The position numbers and the translations under genes were made by a program. Below, in pieces: positions 50,855 to 64,000 of a stretch of 64,000 bases of DNA (within the stretch, counting starts at the first letter, position 1; every line of letters starts with the position of its first letter). This DNA comes from Dipylidium caninum (Eukaryota; Platyhelminthes; Cestoda; Cyclophyllidea; Dipylidiidae). Location of the stretch: assembly GCA_017562135.1 (NCBI GenBank), contig QEYB01000715.1, positions 1-64,000 on the forward strand. The letters run 5' to 3'. A model generated the notes under the pieces. It saw only the letters and a program-made list of their open reading frames with translations, ran no database searches and was not told where the DNA came from.

Positions 50855-51231
50855 ATTGATCTTGCACTTACGACAAAGTGGGACACTTGTGATCTTTCAT
50901 CAAACACTACTATCTTTCCTTGTAACATCACTTGCGTCAGTCTCTCATAATGATATTCGTTTGAAGTTTCTTGTGTTGGTTAAACTCCGGAATCTTAGAC
51001 AATCGTAAGATCATCCATTATATGAATATGGAGCCAAGATTATGAGTACCGTGAATCGGCAATTTCCATTTGTCTCTGAGATAGATACTGCACCCTATGA
51101 GATGTGGTGGCACTTTCTCAGAGCCTTGATTAGCTAAAAACCAGTTGAGACGAGTAAAAAATAATGTATTTAGGTGAAAACCAGGGGCTCACAATATGGT
51201 GGCGTAAAATGCGTGACAAAAAAGGATGCGG
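50855..51231. other. Convergent intergenic region ARPC3/DENR
   Basis: 377 bases between the two stop codons. It must hold both 3' ends. No consensus AATAAA was noticed on either strand close to the stops, and nothing else was recognised. Confidence 0.45.
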
Positions 51232-51952
51232 TTAACGCTTTATGTCTCCCAGGTCCTCGATTGATCCTTCCGGAATCTGAAAATTCAAAGGTTGGCAATG
51301 GGATGGGAATGGTGGTCGGCTTACCTCCCACTTTTGGGGGATTAGCTCCATCAGCTCAAGCTTGACGTCACCCTGAATAACGATCTCGCCAGTATTGTTC
51401 GCGGAGCTGCCGGTGGCGAACTTTTGGCCAAAAAACTTAGCGGCTTGTTTTAAATCTATTCCTGTAATTTGAAACCCGAGTAAATACAGGACGACGAAGC
51501 AGAGGCTAAGATGGTGCAGGAATCGCGTTGAGAATATATGAAAGTGAAACTGCATACAAACCGTATGTGTCGAGGCCGATGACGCTTGTAGTAAACTTGT
51601 TTTTTCCCCTCGTGGCGCGAGAGATGGACACTTTCTGGTCAGATTGTTTTTTTGGGCCTGGACCCTTTCCACCTCGACATTGACGCGACTTCTTCTTTGA
51701 GGAATTTTCTTCGGGAGGACTGTCGTCATTGGTCATACGGTTAAATAGTTCCGGCAGATTTCTTTCAAGCCACGATTTACATTTATTTGGGTCTCTGGAA
51801 AATTCACAATACTCAATGGGCATCGAACATTCTAAAAGCTCGGGTGTTAATCAAGGCAAACCTCCGCAATAGCGGACAATGATAGGATACTCTACATCCT
51901 CTGATGGTTGAACGCGGGAACAATAATCATAGGTGGCACTCCGAGAAGCCAT
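51232..51952 (-). CDS. DENR: Density-regulated protein DENR (SUI1 domain)
   Basis: With MCTS1 it promotes re-initiation and recycling of 40S ribosomes after short upstream ORFs; cytoplasmic. Minus-strand exons: 51952-51862, 51831-51562, 51461-51325, 51276-51232, about 180 residues. The N-terminal zinc-binding part reads YCGECSMPIEYCEF followed by KCKSWLERNLPELF. A Lys-rich linker (KKKSRQCRGGKGPGPKKQ) follows, then the SUI1 fold: KVSISRATRGKNKFTTSVIG, GIDLKQAAKFFGQKFATGSS, EIVIQGDVKLELMELIPQKW, and the end GSIEDLGDIKR, almost identical to the vertebrate C-terminus. Intron phases 1, 1, 0 agree. The first intron is only 30 bases (51832-51861). The start MASRSATYDYCSRVQ lies about 26 bases after an acceptor-like site (gccactttag), suggesting trans-splicing or a 5'UTR intron. 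Confidence 0.93.
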
Positions 51953-53594
51953 GCGTCCGTGCACCAGTCACCACTAAAGTGGCTAAAACACCGCCATAAC
52001 GTGACCTTGATGAGGGAAGTTCAGTGTAAGAGCACAATAAATACAAATTATTTCAGTCTCGAGCTGAATATTTTCATGCTAATAATTGAGAACTGTTCCA
52101 TTTACTTGTGGGGTTACGGTAATTTTTGGCCATTTGGTGGGTATTTTGTGCTACACGGTACAAATGGCGGTAACAACGTAATTGTCATGAGCACTAATTG
52201 TTAAATGCTAACCAACTCCCATACCGTGAGCACGAGGCGCACACGTAGGTGAAACCATACGTTTTAATACGCTTAATATGCATTTAGGTACGTCTGCTGA
52301 ATTAAAATTCGTTGGGAGCAGCAATGCTCATTTTCCATTAGGCCAAAATGGAACTATGTGCCTAAGGAGCCAGACGAATACGTGTCTGAGCAGCTGTCAA
52401 GCTATATGATTATTATTACATTAATAAATAAATTTTCTCTGTAATCGCGCATTAGAACAGGAATTTGGCCAAATATACACCAACTTTTTTTCCCGCTACT
52501 GTTTAAGACGATAATCAGCCATTAATGAGATTTAGGCGTGATACCAGTAGCCTTAATTTCTCTGGTATTTTTGGATGGGCACGAAATGTATATGTATTCC
52601 CCAAATGATATGTCCCCGCGCCGCCGAAATGTGGTAAAAATACACCACTGTTTGCCCTTCAAGGGGCAACTAATTAAAATCGAGGACAAGTGGTTTAGTT
52701 AATACATAACGGAGTAGATGGCATTTAAAGAGCTAAGCGAATGGGGTACAATATCACAAGTTGTTTTATCAAAGCTCCTTGAAGTGAGCTGCCATTTTAG
52801 CAAAAATTCGTAAACTTGTGAGGACCAAACTGCGCCAGATTAATTAAAATCAGTTTAGGGATGATTTAAGACATTTATTTCCTCAATTTATTTGATCCGT
52901 CTCAGGGCAATCATGGATTGTGCTCTCGGCAATGCCAAAATTTAAACTTATATGATAAAAAACGTTCTGAAGCACATTGTTTCTTGCCATTTGGTTAGCA
53001 GCCTTAACATAGCGGTCCTAGATCGTTCATGCTGGTTAATGTAAAAGCGGGTAATCACACATTGCGCGAACATCTCCTTCCAAAACAAACTATATTTGCT
53101 AAATCATTCAATATATTTTCGGCAAAGAATGCTAAATTTTTCTTTGGAACTGTTTCTCGAAAATTTCGCGTGCCTCGGCGACTAGAATCACTTGCGTAAA
53201 CTTAAAAATGTTGGATATGGTTGTGCTGATTAGGTATGAGCTTTCAACGGGTGTAATTTGGGAAGGTAGATATGCAACTTAGATTGACGACAATCAGTGC
53301 TGCGCATTAATCGTTCCTTCTTTATGAAAGCAAATGTTAAACGATATGTCCTGCACATTTGTATATATGCATAAAATGACTAGTCCCGAACTTTTTCTCA
53401 TCTGGAGTAGCATATTAAATTGCGGATTACTTTGATTATTGGTTTGCAACCGTAAAAACACTCAAAATGTAAGTATGAAAGTCCCACCACAAATTATTTG
53501 TCCTATCGCCTCGTTAATATCGGCGTCGTTTGTTATAATGCACCGGGATTGTGCCTTATTTCGACATTTACGTAATTTATATGTCGCTCCAGGA
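51953..53594. other. Intergenic stretch between DENR and RBBP8-like gene
   Basis: 1.6 kb, AT-rich, between divergent genes, so it holds both 5' ends. A good acceptor (gtcgctccag) ends at 53,592, two bases before the chosen ATG of the right-hand gene. No other feature was recognised. Confidence 0.45.
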
Positions 53595-56500
53595 ATGGAG
53601 TGGGACGACGTTGTGGTCACAGGTCTTCTACAGCAGTTTGAAACAGCTGCCGTCGCTTCTATCGTAGAACTCCGAAAAAGGCATTGGAAAGAATGCACTG
53701 ACGTGATAAACGGTTTGTTTCCCATCCATCTTTCGCTGTTCATGACGCCCTAACTCTCCATTTCTCATATATCTAATCAGATTTTTATCTGTACTTCGTA
53801 GATGTACGTAAGCTTATCGCCCAACTCCGATCAGGTATGTTTCCATCGTGTCACTCTATTCTTACAGATTTCGAATCGGGTTTGAACCGGGTCAATTCGG
53901 AAAAGGCCAATATGGTCAAGTAAGATTACTTTCAGCTACCCATTTCAGGGAAATTGAAAAATGTAACTGTATGATCGAAGGGAAAGAGCTGGAAATACTT
54001 GGCCTACGTAATCCTCATTTATTATTTGATACTTTCAGGGAGGCAATTGAAGAGTGTGCATATGTCTAAAACTCTATGCAAAAAGTGTGATTGTGAGGTT
54101 TTGGCTCACGAGACGCAAACGGTTAAATACGCGAATGAAGCAGACAACCCGAAAAAGCGAACAAGATTCAATGTATGTTTTGTTCTTGTTTTTATCTAAT
54201 AAGTGAACTTATATTTCGCGTTACTTGAAGAAACATTCTATTTCTCTTCAAGTTGTCAATTTCTACATCGTTGGAGTCTATGGTCAATAGTTCAGTTCCT
54301 CCAGAACCCACATGTGCTCTCTTGCACCGCCGGCCTTCTGAAAAGCGTTTGTGCCTTGCAACTAAGGATGGCCAACTGGCTGTCGACGTTGTTAAGCCTA
54401 AAATAAAGAAGAAGGAAGTACCATATGTTCCCGTTGAAACGCAGAACAACTTGTCCCACAATCGTGAGCATTATCGTGTGTATCATTAATCTTAAATCTT
54501 TGACGCGCTCATTTAACATTACCAAAATTTATTTGTGGTCAGCTTTGTGTAGGTCTACAAATTCTTACATCTGCTCGATACTTTTAGCGAATGAAGACTC
54601 GATACCTGTTGGTCCCGTTGCTGATGCTTCGCCCGACCGTCTTATCGAGAATAAACGTAATTTGAATCATCGTGGTAGAGAAAGGGATTTCGGTTCACCT
54701 TATCATATTGGAATTGCAAATTTCAGTCCTCCTTCTCAAACGTTCGATGCTTCCCTAGCTATTCGGGAAGCTGTGAATCATCTGGATTTGGCAAATTACG
54801 AACCGTCAGTTATTGCCCCACTGCCTTTCGAGAAACCCAAGCAGTATGTTCAACTTTTTACTCGATTTACATGAACCACTTGTATTGAGAGTATTGGTCT
54901 AACTACTTTAAATTGTTTCTGTTACATTAGTATATCCTAAACTATGATAGCGATATTTTAGTTTAACATAATTTACTACAATTCTAGGTAGTTAACGTGG
55001 ATCATTACCCGTCGCGAACTATTATCTAATTTTATCCATAAACCCTTATTTCTCAATCCATTCAAGACAAACTAAATAGTACGAAACACTCAACATTTTT
55101 CGGGATTCGATTGTTTAATTTTGTAGAGCTTTTTACCGTTACTGTTACCACATTTTAAGCGTTTCTACGATTGTTTTTTAATCAAGTTAAATTTAGCAAT
55201 AGTAAAAATGCAAGTGGTTAAGTGCAACATGAAATATTTTTCAATTTGTTTCTCACATTAGCTAGTATATGTAGTAAGCGTCCCGCCTTATTTGTTACGA
55301 AACTGGATTATTTCTTGCTGGTTTGTATAGACCAAAAGAAATATGTGCTAAAGAAAACTTTGGTTCACACCTCTGTTCTCTTATGAATTTAAGGAATATG
55401 TTCTCTACTTTAGTTTGAAATCTAAAGGTGGTTCCAGACAAGCCCAGGTGCACAAGCGTACATGCCGTCATTATCAGCCTAAGGCAAAAGAGGTTGGAAT
55501 CTTGAAGGTTAAACCTAGGCGAATTGTGGCCACTGACATCTTAAGCGATGCTACTGGGGCCGACCTAACCTTTCCCTCAATTTCTCCTGCGGCTGATGCT
55601 CCCTGTGTTGTTGCTCCTCCTGAAAAGTCCTTGATGCCGCCGCCACTAGTTCCGCATACTTGTAAGTTTATACAATCGTGAACGCTATTGTGATGTGGAT
55701 TCCCATTCTTCTGTCATCTACTATGTTAAGCTATATGGTGAAAACTGCCGAGTCGTAAGTTCCTAAGGTCTTGTAGATAAATTGACTAATGTGCTTTTCG
55801 TTTACAAACTGCTTTTTTTGAACTAAAAATGTCACTTACTTAATGTCATTAGTAAGTTTGGATAAAGTAGCTTGACTAAGTGACTACATGCGTGTGACGT
55901 TATGAGCAAAAGCTGTTCGATGTTCAATGTGGAAAAATTAACATATTTTCACCACCTGCACTAAATTTTACTCCGAGTTTCATATGGTCTAAATATGTGG
56001 CTCACCTTTAAGACTCAACAAGGGTTACCCGAAGGACATCGAAACAACCATCAATAGATGTTTTGCCTTCTGTGGGGCGGTCACCTACTTCACAACGGGT
56101 ATGTCAGTGCTCATGTCTCCCACTAAGCCTAAATGACATGTAAGCATTAACAATTTTTTTTTAATAGAACATTGAAACCCAACTGGAAAGTGGACAAGAT
56201 GAGGCCTCAAATGAGTAGGTGGAGCTGTTTGTATTGGCATTAGTTATTTTCATGGAAAAGCATGTCAGATTTTGCAACGTGTGGAACTACTACATATCCT
56301 CATCCCTTAAAAATAGCCTGAATTTGATTAAGAACTCTAAATAACTGTGACCGCTATTTGCAAAAAAGTAAGCTCGGTCGGGGCTTTGTCTTAAAGATTT
56401 GCTTTGAATTCAGACGTGCAACACTTGGTTTAGCTGATGCTAGGGTCCCGGTGCATCTGAAACGGCTTTAACGGTCGGTTCCGTGGAAGGCCGACCCACC

Positions 56501-56897
56501 ACCATGGAAGAGGTATGATGATATCGCAGAAATTAACTTGTGGTGTGATTCGGTTAGGCCTCATGCTCCTGCCGTGCAATCTTTTTGCAGACCCATTTGG
56601 GTGTGTTCATTAGTACTTCGACGTGTTCGGGCTGTACTCATTACCAAAGTATGATCCTTACAGTTGAATAACGATGCCGGGTATTCGGAAGGCAATAACC
56701 GGACGCTTTCACTCAACAACGGTGATCTCGCGGTCGCTGCCCCATCAACTCCTGAGGGATTTTGGTCTGTTGGTAATTTAGGCGTTGCATCACCTACGTC
56801 GGAGGATGCACAGCAAACTATGGGACCGACGATTCGTAGACTGCGCCGGCGTCGACCCTTAAATTTCCCCAAACTCCCTCCCCCCGCAAACCACTAA
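53595..56897 (+). CDS. RBBP8: CtIP/Sae2-like DNA end-resection factor (divergent)
   Basis: CtIP activates MRE11 nuclease to start resection of DNA double-strand breaks in the nucleus. Exons with consistent phases: 53595-53712, 53802-53834, 53868-53919, 53949-54007, 54039-54172, 54253-54475, 54588-54843, 55414-55661, then probably 56058-56098 and 56168-56214, unresolved small exons, and 56664-56897. The N-terminus is coiled coil (ELRKRHWKECTDVIN, RKLIAQLRSDFESGLNRVN) followed by TLCKKCDCEVLAHE, comparable to the GLCDRCAV zinc-hook region of CtIP. The final exon has STPEGFWSVG and, about 30 residues later, RRLRRRRPLNF, comparable to the Sae2/CtIP C-terminal box (NTPENFWEVGF then RPKRRQPY). The middle is disordered and unlike anything I know. 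The CxxC of the vertebrate C-terminal domain was not located with confidence. Several introns are only 29-33 bases. Start MEWDDVVVTGLLQQFE; an earlier in-frame Met exists. Confidence 0.6.
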
Positions 56898-57200
56898 ACT
56901 CACTAATCACCGTTGTTGCACTTATTGTAATGTCTGCTTGTCGGTGTTTTTAACCTTCGTATTAAGAAATGTCTTTTTAACAAACTTATTCATCATGCCT
57001 AATTTCGGGTAACGTTGAGAATAATAACTTGAAGTTTGCAACTACCACAATAGAGCTTTAATTACGTCCGCGACAAAATTTCGGACGCGTTTTAGGTTGC
57101 CACTCTAGCAAAAGTGAATTGAAGGTGATATCTTAGAACACACTCAAGTGGGTACCCACACAAAGCAGGTTTTAGCGTAACGCAAATCCAGGCGGGGGTT
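56898..57200. other. Convergent intergenic region RBBP8-like/V-ATPase G
   Basis: 303 bases between the two stop codons, AT-rich. It must contain both 3' ends; no distinct element was recognised. Confidence 0.45.
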
Positions 57201-57813
57201 TCAGTGCGATCTCTGCTGGAGTTTGTAATTAACGTGAGCTTGCGGTTCCACGGCGAGTACCTTTTCCAATAGCATCTGGATGGCGGCGTCCCTGTACTTC
57301 TGTACCGACTCGGCCTGAAAATCAAGAGTCTTCTGCGTTACGGCAGCGATCTGGGCCTCGACGTCGGTACGCCTGCCGAAAACCTGAAAAATGATGGCAA
57401 TATTTCAACGAGGTAAGACCTGAGAAGTTTTCAATAGAAATAATATCGTAGGTCTACGAGCGGTACGATACTAGGGCTGTGCGTTACCTCATCCTCACGC
57501 ATCTTGTACAGTCTTTCACGTTCCCTTTTCTCTACTTCAATTTCGTTCGCAGCTTCCGTCTTAGCCTCCTGAAGTCGTTTAACCTTCCCTAAAAGTAACG
57601 ATTAGTTGTCGACTGCAATCACTTAATAAACAACAAAAATGTTTTAAAGTACGTGATTGAAGGACTACTGTTGATCGGCACGTAACCACAAATTCAAATA
57701 GCGGTGACTAACGTTCAAATATTTGGCTTACGTCTCTTAGCATCGGATACTTTGTCCGCTGCCTTTTTTTCCGCTTGTAAAAGCAATTGAATTCCATCAC
57801 CTCGCGAAGTCAT
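57201..57813 (-). CDS. ATP6V1G: V-type proton ATPase subunit G
   Basis: Peripheral-stalk subunit of the V1 sector of the vacuolar H+-ATPase, which acidifies endosomes and lysosomes. Minus-strand exons 57813-57732, 57588-57488, 57383-57201 give 121 residues, the normal size (about 118). The start MTSRGDGIQLLLQAEKKAAD is the conserved family N-terminus (GIQQLLQAEK). The rest is a continuous charged helix: KRRKVKRLQEAKTEAANEIE, REDEVFGRRTDVEAQIAAVT, ending in AHVNYKLQQRSH. Intron phases 1 and 0 agree and splice sites are canonical. It converges with the RBBP8-like gene. Confidence 0.94.
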
Positions 57814-59376
57814 TGAAATAACAACCCACTCAAAATGGCCTCCCGCGGGCTATGCACACGGCCACCAATTAACGGAGTGCTTTCCGATTTAAGGCCAGTC
57901 TTGAAAGATATAAAGAAGAGTCAATAGTACCGAAGAAATCAGTGGCATTCTCCAAGTGTGCTACAGAAATTAAGGATTATTTGACGGCTTTTTACATTAA
58001 TGTTTTGCCTTGGTTGGTTTGTTTTCCTTTCGAGACACTATTTTTTTACTATGGGCCATTACATGTTTGCTTGATTTTTAAATAATTTCGTAAAGCGCAG
58101 CGTCTGAAAATGGATAATTGCAAGGGCGCATGGCGCGCTGGGCGCAGCCATCAACAGCCCAAATTAATACAAACTTCACAGTAATTACCATTTAGAAGCT
58201 AAGAGGTCCGTGGCACTAAGTGACGTTTCAATTTATTAACCTTGACAAGTTTTTGTTGCTCTATAAAAGCTAATGGAATTATAGGAATTTTAGCACACCT
58301 GGCAAACATTCGCTTTTGCGCGCTCTACCATCATATAGAGCGCCTGATATGCTCTTGGGGAATGATAAGCGAGTTATCGAGCGAGCTTTTATTCATGGCG
58401 CTTGGGGACTTGACAAACAGCAATACGACTACGCTTTTTCGAATGATTTTACATCATTTGAATATCCTGCATCAGTAAATAGTTAAATAACCGTTATGTA
58501 ATATAGAACATTCACAGCTTATTGAACCATATGGTAAGGTTACTTGTCATCTGCTTTAACATTTCATCGCGACAAGGATTGTTAACATTACAATCCAGGA
58601 TTCATTTCTAAATAAGGGCGCCTCGTCGTTGGTAGCCACTCTTCTTTGCACACTTTTCTGGATATAAGCGACTGTTTACCATCAGGTCGAATATACTATA
58701 ACCATTTGTTTTATAAAAATCTATTAAACGCATAATCTAACCATCTATTTTTCTAGGTGTAGCAAGTCAAACATGGAGGTGTGGCTGTCAAAATCAAGCC
58801 TCTCAGTTTACGAGTCCTGCCACTATTATGGTCCTGTGAATTAATGGGGATCGGGGGAAAATGTTTCCAGTCTGCAACTCATATATTAGCAGAAACGTTG
58901 ACAATAGAAACACACGGACTCGCTCTTAGGCGAAAGATAAAAATATTTACATCGCCGCAACAAATCGACGCCGTTTTCTAATGCACCAAAAACGATTTTG
59001 AGCCAAAATTAAACAAGCATTCCGTTGCAGACTAAGCAGTGTGCTATATTCCGTCACGATCTCTCGCATTAAAAGACAAAGACGAGGTATACAGGTAGAG
59101 TCTCATATTGTCAACTCAAACAATGAATAAACAACATACACAGCCAGAATTTGTTCAGTATTATTTGTTAGAGATGAAAGTGCATTAAAATTATTGAGAG
59201 TGGATGAGTTACATGTACGGTTTCGCAAACCAAATCCCAAGTGCAGGGCGGTTATGGTAATGATATGTAAGCTAATGCGCATTCTTACAGTTAGATAAAG
59301 TAAAAAGAAAGTCATCATCGTATTATGTAAATGTAGGAAAAAAACAAGAGAAGATTACGGGGAGATCGGGGCTTTT
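57814..59376. other. Intergenic stretch between V-ATPase G and aPKC
   Basis: 1.56 kb, AT-rich, between two minus-strand genes. It should hold the promoter of V-ATPase G and the 3' end of aPKC. Only short open frames were found, with no RNA gene or repeat recognised. Confidence 0.45.
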
Positions 59377-63742
<4,366 letters not shown>

Positions 63743-64000
63743 CTTCCAGAGTAAAAAAAAACACGGTGCAGAATTAAACAAGTAAAAGTAGATCTCATCA
63801 GAAATCCGCATTTAATCATCGAATGCATAATTATAAAGAACAAATTTCGACGCTGTTTTCCGAATAACTAGATTCTTAGGTTTGAAAATAAAAAGTACCA
63901 ATCGACAGCAAAAGAAGATAGACTGACCGATAATAGAAAAGCATTGTTTTGAACACCGTCAGAAACCAACATTTCTAAAAGTGCAATAATTAACAAATTA
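63743..64000. other. aPKC intron reaching the window edge
   Basis: AT-rich sequence upstream of the first readable aPKC exon; no further exon of the regulatory half was recognised before the edge. Confidence 0.5.

Overview
The window is nuclear DNA from an animal, most likely a parasitic flatworm and probably a tapeworm. The evidence is spliceosomal genes whose proteins align to animal orthologues, several introns of only 29-37 bases, and splice acceptors sitting 2-6 bases in front of start codons, the pattern expected of spliced-leader trans-splicing. Nothing prokaryotic or viral was recognised. Species assignment is inference. All exon borders below come from reading frames, splice signals and remembered family alignments; no search was run.

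Left part (1-21,442), in order: the 3' three quarters of the exosome helicase MTR4 (+, to 5,361); 5.8 kb without a recognisable gene; cyclin D (-, 11,147-12,486) divergent from a RanBP3-like gene (+, 13,243-15,142); then a lysosomal/secreted serine peptidase of the DPP7/PRCP family (+, 17,469-21,442). The peptidase keeps its catalytic triad but its frame is broken about six times. Single-base frame breaks also occur in one MTR4 exon, RanBP3 and ARPC3. Several lie in homopolymers, so sequence error and real decay must be weighed against each other.

Middle part (21,443-46,914): a GC-richer block with 13 kb of gene-poor DNA (G-runs, a GA microsatellite, a small tandem repeat), followed by a long NOS1AP (CAPON) gene in about eleven exons. 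Its PTB domain is split over small exons, with a 6.1 kb first intron.

Right part (46,915-64,000): AT-richer and gene-denser. ARPC3 (+) converges on DENR (-); a divergent CtIP/RBBP8-like DNA-end-resection gene (+) converges on V-ATPase subunit G (-); and the kinase half of atypical PKC (-) runs off the right edge. One aPKC intron holds an interrupted second copy of an exon edge plus its flanking intron.

The genes form no pathway or operon. They are housekeeping and signalling genes on both strands. Points worth a second look: two GC-AG introns that the reading frame requires, the very short introns, an ARPC3 start codon that is not encoded in its first visible exon, the CtIP-like gene, the aPKC exon-edge duplication, and a possible second Ran-binding-like domain in RanBP3.
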